A stretch of 64,000 nt of DNA from Lachnospiraceae bacterium MD308. Lineage in GTDB: Bacteria > Bacillota > Clostridia > Lachnospirales > Lachnospiraceae. Location: positions 454,691-518,690 of the forward strand of contig KE159797.1 in assembly GCA_000403475.2 (NCBI GenBank). Reading direction: 5' to 3'. Each line of letters opens with the position of its first letter. The first letter of the stretch is position 1. The notes beneath the pieces are model-generated. The model was not told the DNA's origin. It did no database searches and saw nothing but the letters and a program-made list of their open reading frames with translations. Positions 1 through 9,319 of this stretch are shown in pieces. The position numbers and the translations under genes are program-made.

Positions 1-751
1 CTTTACAGGTAGCGCCGGCGAACACATCCTCGTACCACTCATCATCAACATTCGCAATCCCAAGCTTACACTGCTTAAAGAGCAGCCCCTTGCAGCGCTT
101 ATAATCCTCAAAGTCTTTATGTTCATTGGGACCGATATGGTCCTCCCCAAGATTCGTAAAGATACCGATCTCAAACGGAATCCCCGCTGTCCGATGAAGC
201 ATCAACCCTTGAGAAGACACCTCCATAACCACACTGTCACAGCCCGCCTCAACCATCTCGGCAAAATATTTTTGAATCACAAAAGACTCCGGCGTGGTGT
301 TGTTCGCCGGGATGACCTTGTCGCCAATCACCGCTTCAATCGTCCCGATGAGACCTACCTTATGTCCCACTCCTTCAAGAATTGACTTCACCATATAAGT
401 AGTGGTCGTCTTCCCTTTTGTTCCGGTAATTCCAATTACTTTAAGCCTGTCAGCCGGATAGCCGAAGTAAGCGGCCGACATCAGCGCCAGCGCATATCGG
501 GTATCCGTAACTTTAATAACGCTCAGGCTCTCCGGCGCGTCTATATCCCTCTCGACAACTACTGCTTTTGCTCCTTTTTCTGCCACTTCCGCAATATAAG
601 CGTGACCGTCCGACACCGCCCCGCTGATGCACACGAACACACTCCCGTCACATACCTTTCGGGAATCATTCACAAGTTCTGTCACAGGGATGTCATCGCT
701 TCCCTGTACTACTTCATATTGCAGGTGCTCTAATAATTGAGATAACTTCAT
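1..751 (-). CDS. murE: UDP-N-acetylmuramyl-tripeptide synthetase (MurE), N-terminal part, truncated by window edge
   Basis: Cytoplasmic Mur ligase that adds the third amino acid to UDP-MurNAc-dipeptide in peptidoglycan synthesis. Translating the minus strand from the ATG at 749-751 gives about 250 residues with no stop before the window edge. Visible are a MurE-type N-terminal domain, the ATP-binding loop GITGTKGKTTT (residues about 107-117), the TTPES segment, MEVSSQGL, and a TNLGEDH segment resembling the family's TNL-x-x-DH. The ribosome site is AGGAGG at 761-766. The C-terminal domain that would show diaminopimelate or lysine specificity lies outside the window. A MurT- or CphA-like ligase is less likely given the MurE-type N-terminus. 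Confidence 0.88.
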   Translation of the reverse strand, partial: MKLSQLLEHLQYEVVQGSDDIPVTELVNDSRKVCDGSVFVCISGAVSDGHAYIAEVAEKGAKAVVVERDIDAPESLSVIKVTDTRYALALMSAAYFGYPADRLKVIGITGTKGKTTTTYMVKSILEGVGHKVGLIGTIEAVIGDKVIPANNTTPESFVIQKYFAEMVEAGCDSVVMEVSSQGLMLHRTAGIPFEIGIFTNLGEDHIGPNEHKDFEDYKRCKGLLFKQCKLGIANVDDEWYEDVFAGATCK

Positions 752-814
752 AAACCATACCTCCTGATATATTTGTATACAATGACTGATTTATCCATCT
801 AATTCGTGTTTTAT

Positions 815-843
815 ATCATAGCATGCAGCTAACTTTTTAACAA
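815..843 (-). promoter_or_regulatory. Sigma-A type promoter for murE
   Basis: On the minus strand TTGTTA (838-843) and TATGAT (815-820) are separated by exactly 17 bases, about 65 bases upstream of the murE start. Fit is good but not perfect; assigned by eye. Confidence 0.55.
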
Positions 844-886
844 CAGGTATCTGCCAAAACCGCAAATTAATCCAATCTGTAAATGA

Positions 887-916
887 TTGACATCACCAAA
901 CTCCAAGGTTTATATT
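887..916 (+). promoter_or_regulatory. Promoter for the DUF2148 gene
   Basis: A perfect -35 TTGACA (887-892) is followed after 18 bases by TATATT (911-916). It lies about 50 bases upstream of the start codon at 968. Confidence 0.6.
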
Positions 917-934
917 AATTGAAAGACCAATTAA
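915..934. promoter_or_regulatory. Inverted repeat overlapping the -10 region, possible operator
   Basis: TTAATTG (915-921), six bases, then CAATTAA (928-934) form a perfect 7-6-7 inverted repeat that begins inside the -10 box and covers the expected transcription start. The position suits a repressor site. AT-rich palindromes also occur by chance, so this is a candidate only. Confidence 0.35.
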
Positions 935-967
935 CATTTATTACCATAAAAATCTAAGGAGAAAAGT

Positions 968-1507
968 ATGATCTATAACAGTACCGAGATGGAAAAGGAA
1001 GCATTATTCAACACCGCCGCAAGAATGTGCGCTGCTGCCCGCACAGCGCCGAAAGCCAAGGGGACGGATACGATTGTCACTTTCGTTCTGACAAAGACCG
1101 ATAAGCAACGGCTGGCTGACATGATAGAGGAAACCGGCGTATTTCTGTTTGGAGAGGAAAAGGCGGCATGGTATAAAAGAGATGCCGACAACGTGCGCGA
1201 CAGTCAGGCTGTCGTGCTGATCGGCATAAAGAAAGACTACCGCAACATTCCTCACTGCGGCCTGTGCGGCTTTTGGGACTGTACCACATGCGAGGAAGCC
1301 GGCGGCGTCTGTGCCCATCTTCTCATTGATTTGGGAATTGCTGTATCCTCCGCCGCCAATGTTGCTTCACACGACAATGTGGACAACCGCATCATGTGGT
1401 CAATCGGGAAAGCTGCTGCCGAGATGGAGGAATTCAAGGACGGGTTCTGCTGGCTGGGTATTCCCTTAAGTATAACAGGGAAAAATATTTTCTTCGACCG
1501 CCATTAG
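968..1507 (+). CDS. DUF2148 ferredoxin-domain protein
   Basis: A 179-residue soluble protein matching the DUF2148 family: an N-terminal region with an Ala/Cys segment (MCAAARTAPKAKG), then a cysteine-rich core CGLCGFWDCTTC plus a further Cys, consistent with an iron-sulfur cluster, and a conserved SAANVASHDNVDNRIMWS stretch. The family is widespread in anaerobes; its biochemical role is not established to my knowledge. The start is set by AAGGAG seven to twelve bases upstream. It is monocistronic, with its own promoter, and divergent from murE. It precedes pepT by 112 bases and may be co-transcribed with it. Confidence 0.85.
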   Translation: MIYNSTEMEKEALFNTAARMCAAARTAPKAKGTDTIVTFVLTKTDKQRLADMIEETGVFLFGEEKAAWYKRDADNVRDSQAVVLIGIKKDYRNIPHCGLCGFWDCTTCEEAGGVCAHLLIDLGIAVSSAANVASHDNVDNRIMWSIGKAAAEMEEFKDGFCWLGIPLSITGKNIFFDRH

Positions 1508-1619
1508 CCCCCTCGCCATACCGCACAAAATATGTTATGATTAATTTCAGATTACGAAGCGGCATATTGATACATACAAACAATAACTGCTGGTATCAAA
1601 AAGAAAGGGGAATGACACA

Positions 1620-2837
1620 ATGAAAGCTTATGAAAGACTTTTAAAGTACGTCGTTGTACGTACGCCAAGTGATGAGAACAGTGAAACTGTCCCATCCTCA
1701 CAGTGCCAGTTCAATCTGGCAAAACTTTTAGAGACAGAGATGAAAGAATTAGGTCTCAAAGATGTACATCTGGACGATCAGTGCTACCTGTACGGGAATC
1801 TCCCTGCAACGGCAGGATACGAAGACAAGCCTGCGATCGGCTTTATCGCCCACATGGATACAGTAGCGGATTTCTGCGACCACGATATCGTACCTGTGCT
1901 GACAGAAAACTACAGCGGAGAAGCCATGGAGATTGGAAAGAGCGGTCTCATCTTAAGTCCCGAAACATTTCCGCACCTTGCATCTTTAAAGGGGCGTACT
2001 TTGATTACCAGTGATGGATCTACTGTGCTCGGCGCTGACGACAAAGCCGGTATCGCTGAGATTCTTACCATGATCGAGCGCGTACAGGCGGAAAACATCC
2101 CACACGGAAAGCTCTGCGTTGCATTTACGCCTGACGAAGAGATTGGCACCGGAGCCGCACACTTCAATGTAGAAGAGTTCGGCGCTGACTATGGTTACAC
2201 CATGGACGGAGACACCGAGGGCGAGATTCAGTATGAGAACTTTAACGCCTGCAAGGCATGCTTTGATATCAAAGGATTCAGCGTACATCCGGGTTCCTCC
2301 AAGGACACGATGATCAACGCATCCTTAGTCGCAATAGAAATCAACAATATGCTCCCGGGTTGTGAGACACCCCGCGGAACAGAAGAGTACGAAGGCTTCT
2401 ATCACCTTGTAAGCATGTCCGGCGAGTGTGGCTCGGCACAGCTCAATTATTTTGTCCGCGACCACAGCAAGGAGCTTTTCGAAGCGCGCAAAAAGACTTT
2501 GCAGCTCATTGAAAAAGATTTGAATGAGAAATGGGGCGAAGGCACTGTAACCCTCACTATCACAGATCAGTATAAGAATATGGCTGAGATTATCGCCGGC
2601 TGTATGCACCTTATCGACAACGCGAAAGCTGCCTGCGAAGCTGCTGATGTGACACCGCTTATCATCCCTATCCGGGGCGGCACAGACGGCTGTCAGTTAA
2701 GCTTTAAGGGACTCCCCTGCCCGAACCTTGGAACCGGCGGCCACGCATATCACGGACCATACGAGCATATTACCGTTGAAGGTATGGACAAGAGCGTAGA
2801 TGTGATGATGGAATTAGTTAAGCTTTACGCAAAATAA
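1620..2837 (+). CDS. pepT: Peptidase T (tripeptide aminopeptidase)
   Basis: M20-family zinc aminopeptidase that removes the N-terminal residue from tripeptides in the cytoplasm. The 405-residue length is normal for PepT. Metal and catalytic segments are all present: HMDT (first His ligand and Asp), GADDKAG (bridging Asp), PDEEIGTG (catalytic Glu and ligand Glu), TMDGD and GTGGHAYHG (last His ligand). The start has a clear AAAGGGG ribosome site. A strong hairpin terminator lies directly downstream, so the transcription unit ends here. Confidence 0.95.
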   Translation: MKAYERLLKYVVVRTPSDENSETVPSSQCQFNLAKLLETEMKELGLKDVHLDDQCYLYGNLPATAGYEDKPAIGFIAHMDTVADFCDHDIVPVLTENYSGEAMEIGKSGLILSPETFPHLASLKGRTLITSDGSTVLGADDKAGIAEILTMIERVQAENIPHGKLCVAFTPDEEIGTGAAHFNVEEFGADYGYTMDGDTEGEIQYENFNACKACFDIKGFSVHPGSSKDTMINASLVAIEINNMLPGCETPRGTEEYEGFYHLVSMSGECGSAQLNYFVRDHSKELFEARKKTLQLIEKDLNEKWGEGTVTLTITDQYKNMAEIIAGCMHLIDNAKAACEAADVTPLIIPIRGGTDGCQLSFKGLPCPNLGTGGHAYHGPYEHITVEGMDKSVDVMMELVKLYAK

Positions 2838-2850
2838 ATTTAAACATATA

Positions 2851-2909
2851 AGCCGCGGCATGACCAGACGATATATTCTCGGCCTGGTTATGCCGCGGCT
2901 CTTTATTTT
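2851..2909. terminator. Rho-independent terminator after pepT, probably bidirectional
   Basis: A long GC-rich stem (AGCCGCGGCATGACCAG at 2851-2867 pairing with 2884-2900, one mismatch) is followed by CTTTATTTT on the plus strand. It lies between convergent pepT and yitT and could stop both. Confidence 0.85.
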
Positions 2910-2933
2910 CAGATATAATTGTTTTAAGAAATC

Positions 2934-3800
2934 TTACAGGCCCACATCTTCTTTGAATCCCTCGCCCAATACTTCATTGGATTCCATAATAATCGTAAAA
3001 GCCTTCGGGTCTATCTGATGTGCAATCTTCTTTATCGTATACATCTGCTTATTGTTGCAGGCACACATAACAACCGCCTTTTCCTTCTTAGAATAGCTGC
3101 CGATTCCTTTGAGAATCGTCGAACCTCTTCCCGAATACTCATCAATATGCTGCGCCATCTCATCACCTTTTTCTGTGACAATCAACGTCATCTTTCCTTC
3201 ATCGATGCCGTACATAATCTTATCCATAACAATCGCCATAAGATACGTTACAATAATGCCATAGATAAAGCCATCCACATCCCTGAACACTAAGATACTC
3301 CCGGCTGCGATCGTCATCATATCCAGCACGAAAGTAATCATCCCCAGAGACATATGCGGCTTCACCTTCTTGATTGACATAGAGATAAAGTCCTGGCCTC
3401 CCGTAGAAGAGCTGCGCATGAAAATCATAGCATAACCGATTCCGCACAGCACCCCCATACAAAGAGCTGCCAGCAGCCGGTTCCCCTCATACACCGGAAA
3501 ATACGGCGCAACGTAATCGATAAACACCGAGGATATCACCGTCGTCTTTACCGAGCGGAGGAAAAAGTCCCTGCCAAGAAATTTATAACAGAAGATAGCT
3601 ACCGGTATATTTAACAGAATCGTCCCCACACCCACCGGTATATTTAACAGATGATACATAATAATAGCAATTCCCGAAAATCCAGCCACAGGAAAATTCG
3701 CACTCATGGCAAAATTATAGATGCCGACAGCTATAATAATACTGGCTGCCACATCTACAGCCAAGTCTATCCCCAATTCTCTCCAATTAATTTTTTTCAA
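2934..3800 (-). CDS. YitT family membrane protein (first paralogue)
   Basis: A 288-residue protein with about five or six hydrophobic segments in residues 10-190 (DUF161/YitT) and a C-terminal soluble DUF2179 domain (about 195-285), a module related to nucleotide- or ligand-binding regulators. Function of the family is not firmly known. The start codon appears to be TTG at 3798-3800, preceded by GAGGAGG with a seven-base gap. The gene is 21 bases after psd and probably the last member of the phospholipid operon. A second YitT paralogue lies at 11178-12044. Confidence 0.85.
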   Translation of the reverse strand: MKKINWRELGIDLAVDVAASIIIAVGIYNFAMSANFPVAGFSGIAIIMYHLLNIPVGVGTILLNIPVAIFCYKFLGRDFFLRSVKTTVISSVFIDYVAPYFPVYEGNRLLAALCMGVLCGIGYAMIFMRSSSTGGQDFISMSIKKVKPHMSLGMITFVLDMMTIAAGSILVFRDVDGFIYGIIVTYLMAIVMDKIMYGIDEGKMTLIVTEKGDEMAQHIDEYSGRGSTILKGIGSYSKKEKAVVMCACNNKQMYTIKKIAHQIDPKAFTIIMESNEVLGEGFKEDVGL

Positions 3801-3821
3801 TACAAAACCTCCTCAACCAAA

Positions 3822-4697
3822 TTAAATTCCGCATAGTTTTTTCCCTACACGCTCCCCAAGTCTTACCCTTGTCTCAATTCCCCGCGCGGAATTCTCCAGA
3901 ATATCCTCATCCGGCTGCACACTTTTTGCCCTCGTCATAAGAATGACTGTAGAACCTCCGAAGGCAAAATTCCCCTTCTCCTGCCCTCGTTCTGCGCGCA
4001 CCTGTACCGGACCGTTTTCGATTTTCCCGACAAACATGGCCCCCACTTCCATCTGAATGATTTCTCCGAAATTATCCGACTTTAAAACAGAATACTCTCT
4101 TGTATTCTCCTTATAGACAGGGAGCCTGTCGCCCGCCGCCGGATTCACCGTATGCAGGATGCCCTTAATGTGGAAACGCTTTGATTCCTTACCGCCATCC
4201 ACATATATATAATGATGGTAATCCTCCACACACAACCGGAACACCCATATGTATCCGCCTGCATACTTCCCTGCCAGTTTTCTGTTTCTCAAAAGCTCAG
4301 AAACCGTATATCGGCTGTGTTTAATGGAAAACCTGCGCGTATCGTCTATTTTATACACTGCAAGCCTGCTGTCGCAAGGACTTACGAACACTTCCGGCCG
4401 TGTTTCAATATTTCGAATTCCATGAATCATCTTCCGTGTAAAAAAATCATTATAAGATACATATTCCTTCTTTTCATACTGTGACATATCGATGGAATGG
4501 CGGCGTATAAAAGGTGCGATCAGAGCCTTTGAAACCTTCGAATCCAAGACAACCTTCCCGAGCGCTGCCGCCACTGGTGAAACCAACGGTCTTACAGCGA
4601 TTCTTCCTGCCCTGTGCCCGTAGAGCCATTCTAATATTCGATCCTGCAGGGAATCTTCCTGCACAATTACTCCCTCACGGTCTGAAACCAGATGCAT
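3822..4697 (-). CDS. psd: Phosphatidylserine decarboxylase proenzyme
   Basis: Membrane-associated enzyme making phosphatidylethanolamine from phosphatidylserine. The 291-residue protein has the self-cleavage site near the C-terminus as FGGST, a variant of the usual LGST whose Ser becomes the pyruvoyl group; the catalytic Asp region SPCDSRL and His region VEDYHHYIYVDGG are present. Start is supported by AGGAGG. It follows pssA by 12 bases, and the order flippase-like, pssA, psd gives a two-step pathway from CDP-diacylglycerol to phosphatidylethanolamine. Confidence 0.92.
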   Translation of the reverse strand: MHLVSDREGVIVQEDSLQDRILEWLYGHRAGRIAVRPLVSPVAAALGKVVLDSKVSKALIAPFIRRHSIDMSQYEKKEYVSYNDFFTRKMIHGIRNIETRPEVFVSPCDSRLAVYKIDDTRRFSIKHSRYTVSELLRNRKLAGKYAGGYIWVFRLCVEDYHHYIYVDGGKESKRFHIKGILHTVNPAAGDRLPVYKENTREYSVLKSDNFGEIIQMEVGAMFVGKIENGPVQVRAERGQEKGNFAFGGSTVILMTRAKSVQPDEDILENSARGIETRVRLGERVGKKLCGI

Positions 4698-4709
4698 CCT
4701 TTTCCCCTC

Positions 4710-5366
4710 CTATCCGTGAAAATGTAAAAGCTCCCACCAGCTTCGCCACACAAAAAGCATCACTGCTACTGCCGCAGCCACTATAACCGCCAGTGTAAAC
4801 AGTTCTTTGGCAGACAGCTTCCGCATTTTAAAGTCTATGACAAACAGCGCCCCTACCGCCGCTACCAGTATATGGAGCACAGCAATAAATACCTGATGAC
4901 TCGGAAGCAACGGCGAAAATGCAAAGAAAAGCGGAAGTACCATTGCCATTGAAGTAATGGGAAGCCCTTGATAATATTTCCTGTTTTCATCTGTCTCTTC
5001 CTGGCGCTTTTCCTCCATCACATTAAAATATCCCAGACGAATCACGCCGGCCAACCCGTAAAATACCAGCAAAATCATACTGTAAATCTGCCGCATTCCC
5101 AATTTAAAGCAAATTATAATCGGAAGAACTCCAAAACAGACCATATCACAGAGTGAATCAATCTGAATCCCAAAGCTCTTCTCCTCTGCCGTCCGATTCT
5201 TCTTTGTCCTTGCAATCTTCCCGTCAAACATATCACAAAGTCCTGATAACGCCAGAAAAAACACTGCCAGCCTCAAATGCCTCGTTGTAGCGCAGAACAT
5301 TCCCGTGATGCCGGAAGCAAACCCTATATATGTAAGAACTACTGTATAATCATAAAAACCTATCAT
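4710..5366 (-). CDS. pssA: CDP-diacylglycerol--serine O-phosphatidyltransferase
   Basis: Integral membrane CDP-alcohol phosphotransferase that makes phosphatidylserine from CDP-diacylglycerol and serine. The signature starts DG-x-x-AR (residues about 48-53) and ends G-x-x-x-D-x-x-x-D (GIQIDSLCD); the spacer between them is 12 residues rather than the textbook eight, a small insertion. About six to seven hydrophobic segments are visible in 218 residues. Ribosome site TAGGAG. Flanked by psd and a flippase-like gene with 10-12 base gaps, so co-transcribed. Confidence 0.9.
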   Translation of the reverse strand: MIGFYDYTVVLTYIGFASGITGMFCATTRHLRLAVFFLALSGLCDMFDGKIARTKKNRTAEEKSFGIQIDSLCDMVCFGVLPIIICFKLGMRQIYSMILLVFYGLAGVIRLGYFNVMEEKRQEETDENRKYYQGLPITSMAMVLPLFFAFSPLLPSHQVFIAVLHILVAAVGALFVIDFKMRKLSAKELFTLAVIVAAAVAVMLFVWRSWWELLHFHG

Positions 5367-5376
5367 CTGTAATCTC

Positions 5377-6423
5377 CTAATCTAATTCCTCTGAATTTTT
5401 CTGACCGCGCCTCACAGTATAATAAATCTGTGCTGCCGCTGTGAATATTGCACTTATAAAAAGCTCGCTGTAATATCCAAGCCCTCTTGACAAAACCATC
5501 GCCGGAAGCAGCAGGGTCCCGAACACAGGTGCAAAGCTTCTAAGGAACAACGCTTCACTGATTCCCATCCCTCCCGGAAGCGGAAGCATGTCCACCGCCA
5601 CCGCGATTACCGCCTGCAAGAGTACCACATCCGCCATCCTTGTTCCGGTCATACCAAACGACCGATACACCATCCATGTCACTGCAAACAATGCAAAACG
5701 CTGTACAAAGGTAAATAAAATCACAAAAACGAGCACTCTTTTATTCATTTTTAGATATTGCGCTGTTTCCCGGTAAACTTGTATTGCATCCCGGAGCTTC
5801 TTTTTTCGCTTCTCTAAGCCCTTCATAATATGCAGCTTAAGAAGCCACTGCTCACCCTTTATCAAAATATACTCTGCCATCCGCGGGTGAAATACAAGGC
5901 TTGTCATAAAGCCTACACATACTACATTAAGCACCAATCCCATATAATAAACGGGAAGGATGCCTTTTAGATAATGACTGCGAAATCCACCGCCAAAAAA
6001 CAGAATTCCAACCCCTACAACCACGAGCACAAGCTTGTAAGTAATCGTCACTATCATCAAAACCACCGCCGAAACAGGAACCGGAATCTTTTCCTTTTTC
6101 ATATAATATAACTGCATCGGCTGTCCTCCGCTTGCAGAAGGAGTGATACAACTAAAGAAGAATCCTACCGATGAAAACAAAAAACAGATTCTCTTTTTTA
6201 AGAAAATGTGAAAGGAACGCATCATATACCAGATAATCATAGATTCGCCCCATATGAAAAACACCACAAGAAAGATGCCGGAAACAAGCCAGCATATATC
6301 CGCCTTTCCAATCGCGGTATACATCTGCTGCAAATCTTCCCCGTGGAAAACTCCGTAAACCGTGAGCAGGAAAACGGTAAGAAGAAAAACACCATTTTTG
6401 ATTATTTTTTTGCTTCTCTGCAT
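5377..6423 (-). CDS. Flippase-like integral membrane protein (lysylphosphatidylglycerol synthase TM / UPF0104 family)
   Basis: A 348-residue polytopic protein (about eight hydrophobic segments) with family features SASGGQPMQLYYMKK in the first third and a C-terminal PLPGGMGISEALF segment. It lacks the cytosolic aminoacyltransferase domain of MprF, so it is the membrane half only; relatives are proposed to translocate lipids. As first gene of the operon with pssA and psd, a role in moving or handling aminophospholipid is a reasonable inference, not shown. Ribosome site AAGGAGG. Confidence 0.82.
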   Translation of the reverse strand: MQRSKKIIKNGVFLLTVFLLTVYGVFHGEDLQQMYTAIGKADICWLVSGIFLVVFFIWGESMIIWYMMRSFHIFLKKRICFLFSSVGFFFSCITPSASGGQPMQLYYMKKEKIPVPVSAVVLMIVTITYKLVLVVVGVGILFFGGGFRSHYLKGILPVYYMGLVLNVVCVGFMTSLVFHPRMAEYILIKGEQWLLKLHIMKGLEKRKKKLRDAIQVYRETAQYLKMNKRVLVFVILFTFVQRFALFAVTWMVYRSFGMTGTRMADVVLLQAVIAVAVDMLPLPGGMGISEALFLRSFAPVFGTLLLPAMVLSRGLGYYSELFISAIFTAAAQIYYTVRRGQKNSEELD

Positions 6424-6532
6424 TCTGGTGCCATCTCCTCCTTAGTAAATATCTCTTAAAGTCTATCAAAATATTCGCAAATACACAACCTTAATTTTAC
6501 ACCATAATTTTACAACGGCTCTCCCGGCCGTC

Positions 6533-6579
6533 AAAAAATCCGACATCCACAGTTAATTCTTCCATGTAAATGTCGGATT
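6533..6579 (-). terminator. Rho-independent terminator of clpB
   Basis: On the minus strand AATCCGACAT pairs with ATGTCGGATT and is followed by TTTTTT (complement of 6533-6538). It lies about 20 bases after the clpB stop. Confidence 0.8.
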
Positions 6580-6596
6580 CTTACTGAAAATTATTG

Positions 6597-9194
6597 TTAT
6601 CTTGCCATGTCCCTGTCCAGTTTCGCAGAGAGCTTTCCGTCGATAACGTCAATGAATATCGTATCTCCTGCTCCCACATTACCTTCAAGCATCAGCTTCG
6701 CCGCCAGCGTCTCCACGTGTTTCTGGAGGTATCTCTTCAACGGTCTCGCCCCGTAAGCCGGGTCATACCCTCCGTCTGCAACTGCATTCTTCCCACTCTC
6801 GGTCAGCGCAATCTTAATCTCCCTGTCCGCCAGACGTTTATTGACGTCCGCTGCTAATAAGTCAATGATGTCATAAATGTCCGTTTTCGTTAAGGGCTTA
6901 AAGAGAATCGTCTCATCCAGACGGTTCAAAAATTCCGGTCGGAAATGATTTCTTAAATCCGCCATAACTGCCTGAGACGCCGCTTTGCTGATATTCCCTT
7001 CCTCGTCGATGCCCTCCAGCAGATAGGAAGAGCCAATATTCGACGTCATGATCAGTATCGTATTCTTAAAATCTACCGTCCTTCCCTGAGAATCTGTAAT
7101 CCGCCCGTCATCAAGCACCTGCAAAAGCACATTGAATACATCCGGGTGAGCCTTCTCCACCTCGTCAAAGAGCACGACGGAATAAGGTTTTCTGCGGACT
7201 GCCTCGGTAAGCTGGCCGCCCTCGTCATATCCCACATATCCCGGAGGCGCTCCAATGAGACGGGATACCGAGTATTTCTCCATATATTCGCTCATATCGA
7301 TTCGAACCATATTGCTCTCGTCGTCAAAAAGCTGACTGGCTAACGCCTTGGCAAGCTCTGTCTTTCCCACTCCCGTAGGGCCAAGGAACAAGAAAGAGCC
7401 AATGGGCTTTGTAGGGTCTTTTATTCCCGCTTTGGAACGGATAATCGCCTCTGTCACAAGCTCTACTCCTTCATCCTGTCCGATGACCCGCCTGTGGAGC
7501 TCCTCTGCCAGATGCAGCGTCTTGCTGCGCTCGCTCTCATTTAACTTTGCCACCGGAATACCCGTCCACCGGGATACAATCTTCCCAATCTCCTCATCCG
7601 TTACACTCTCATGCACGAGAGACAAATCCTCGTCCTTAACCTTCGCTTCCTCTGCCTCCAACTGCTTCTGAAGGGACGGGAGCCTGCCGTACTGCAGCTC
7701 TGCCGCTTTATTCAGGTCATACTCCTGCTTTGCCCGCTCAATGTCTTTTCCAATCTGTTCAATCTCCTCGCGGAGCTTCTGCACCCGCTCTACGTCAATC
7801 TTTTCATTATCCCACTGGGCTTTTTTCCCGGCAAATTCTTCCCTGTACTCGGCAAGCTCCTGCTGCAGATGTTCTAAACGTTCTTTACTCAGCCGGTCGT
7901 CTTCCTTCTTAAGCGCAGCCTCCTCAATCTCCATCTGCATGATTCTTCTCTGCAGTTCGTCAAGCTCTGTCGGCATAGAGTCAAGCTCTGTCTTAATCAA
8001 TGCGCACGCCTCATCCACAAGGTCAATCGCTTTATCCGGCAGAAACCGGTCGGAAATATAGCGGTCGGAGAGAGTCGCCGCCGCCACCAGCGCCCCGTCC
8101 GTTATCTTAACCCCGTGAAACACCTCGTACCGTTCTTTTAAGCCCCGCAAAATAGAAATCGCATCCTCCACGGTCGGTTCATCCACCAGAACCGGCTGGA
8201 ACCGCCGCTCAAGCGCCGCATCCTTCTCAATATACTGACGGTACTCGTCAAGAGTCGTGGCGCCGATACAGTGCAGCTCGCCCCTCGCAAGCATAGGCTT
8301 TAGCATATTGCCAGCGTCCATTGCGCCGTCCGTCTTGCCTGCTCCCACAATCGTATGCAGCTCATCGATAAACAGGATAATCCGCCCGTCGCTTTTCTTC
8401 ACTTCCTCCAAAACCGCTTTCAGACGCTCCTCAAACTCGCCCCTGTATTTGGCTCCTGCCACCAGTGCACCCATATCCAGGGAAAATACCGCCTTTTCTT
8501 TTAACCCCTCCGGCACATCCCCTTTCACAATCCGCTGGGCCAACCCTTCCGCAACTGCCGTCTTTCCTACGCCCGGCTCGCCAATCAGCACCGGATTATT
8601 CTTCGTCTTCCGGGACAGGATGCGAATCACGTTCCTTATCTCCGCGTCGCGCCCGATTACCGGGTCCATCTTCTGCGCCCTCGCCCGTTCCACAAGGTCT
8701 GTACCATATTTGTTCAAAGTGTCATAGGTGTCCTCCGGATTATCGCTTGTCACCCGCTGGTTACCCCTGACCGTAGAAAGGGCCTGCAAGAATCCCTCAC
8801 GGCTTATTCCAAGCTCCCGAAAAAGGTTCTTCATCTCTTTGTTGGCATATTTTAAAACCGACAGGAAAAGATGTTCTACCGATACATACTCATCCCCCAT
8901 CTGCTTTGCCTCATCCTCCGCGTACACAAGGGCATTATTCAAGTGCTGCCCTACGTGCTGCTGGCCGCCCTGTACCTTCACAAGCTTTCTTAAAGCCTCC
9001 TCCACACGGTTAATGACCGCGTTCCCGTCAAGCCCCATCTTCTGCATCAGTTTCAGTATTAAACTGTCGTCCTGGGTAAGCAGCGCATACAAAAGATGCT
9101 CCTGCTCAATCTCCTGGTTGCCGTAATCCATGGCAATCCTCTCGCATTGCTGAACCGCTTGGATTGATTTCTGTGTAAATTTATTGATATTCAT
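6597..9194 (-). CDS. clpB: ATP-dependent chaperone ClpB
   Basis: Hexameric AAA+ disaggregase working with DnaK. From the preferred start the protein is 865 residues, the usual ClpB length. In order: Clp N domain, first ATPase module with GEPGVGKT and Walker [10 protein letters not shown], a long coiled-coil middle domain (about 390-520) diagnostic of ClpB rather than ClpC/ClpA, and the second ATPase module with [15 protein letters not shown]. An upstream in-frame ATG at 9270-9272 exists but is inside the promoter; the ATG at 9192-9194 has AAGGAGG nine bases ahead, so that start is chosen. Regulation: an operator overlaps the promoter (see 9249-9291). Confidence 0.96.
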   Translation of the reverse strand: MNINKFTQKSIQAVQQCERIAMDYGNQEIEQEHLLYALLTQDDSLILKLMQKMGLDGNAVINRVEEALRKLVKVQGGQQHVGQHLNNALVYAEDEAKQMGDEYVSVEHLFLSVLKYANKEMKNLFRELGISREGFLQALSTVRGNQRVTSDNPEDTYDTLNKYGTDLVERARAQKMDPVIGRDAEIRNVIRILSRKTKNNPVLIGEPGVGKTAVAEGLAQRIVKGDVPEGLKEKAVFSLDMGALVAGAKYRGEFEERLKAVLEEVKKSDGRIILFIDELHTIVGAGKTDGAMDAGNMLKPMLARGELHCIGATTLDEYRQYIEKDAALERRFQPVLVDEPTVEDAISILRGLKERYEVFHGVKITDGALVAAATLSDRYISDRFLPDKAIDLVDEACALIKTELDSMPTELDELQRRIMQMEIEEAALKKEDDRLSKERLEHLQQELAEYREEFAGKKAQWDNEKIDVERVQKLREEIEQIGKDIERAKQEYDLNKAAELQYGRLPSLQKQLEAEEAKVKDEDLSLVHESVTDEEIGKIVSRWTGIPVAKLNESERSKTLHLAEELHRRVIGQDEGVELVTEAIIRSKAGIKDPTKPIGSFLFLGPTGVGKTELAKALASQLFDDESNMVRIDMSEYMEKYSVSRLIGAPPGYVGYDEGGQLTEAVRRKPYSVVLFDEVEKAHPDVFNVLLQVLDDGRITDSQGRTVDFKNTILIMTSNIGSSYLLEGIDEEGNISKAASQAVMADLRNHFRPEFLNRLDETILFKPLTKTDIYDIIDLLAADVNKRLADREIKIALTESGKNAVADGGYDPAYGARPLKRYLQKHVETLAAKLMLEGNVGAGDTIFIDVIDGKLSAKLDRDMAR

Positions 9195-9248
9195 AACATT
9201 GCCTCCTTCTTGACATGCTATCTTGTGTAATTTCTTTGTTCTACCGAA

Positions 9249-9277
9249 ACTATAACACCAATTGTTAGCCACGTCAA
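9249..9277 (-). promoter_or_regulatory. clpB promoter
   Basis: Minus-strand TTGACG (9272-9277), 17 bases, TATAGT (9249-9254). This is about 55 bases upstream of the clpB start and lies inside the CIRCE-like repeat. Confidence 0.8.
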
Positions 9278-9291
9278 GTATTGAGTGCTAA
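9265..9291 (-). promoter_or_regulatory. Degenerate CIRCE element (HrcA operator) at clpB
   Basis: The CIRCE consensus is TTAGCACTC-N9-GAGTGCTAA. On the minus strand the first half (9283-9291) is a perfect TTAGCACTC; after exactly nine bases the second half (9265-9273) reads CGTGGCTAA, matching only the last five bases. It overlaps the -35 box, the right position for repression. One half-site is eroded, so HrcA binding may be weak. Confidence 0.7.
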
Positions 9292-9319
9292 TTTTTTTAC
9301 AAAGAATCTGTTAAGCCAT

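Noticed and set aside
119..385. Plus-strand ORF near the left edge
   Set aside because: Antisense to the clear MurE frame on the minus strand.
8257..8727. Long plus-strand ORF opposite clpB
   Set aside because: Mirror of the well-conserved ClpB frame with Ser/Arg-rich shadow composition; no ribosome site.
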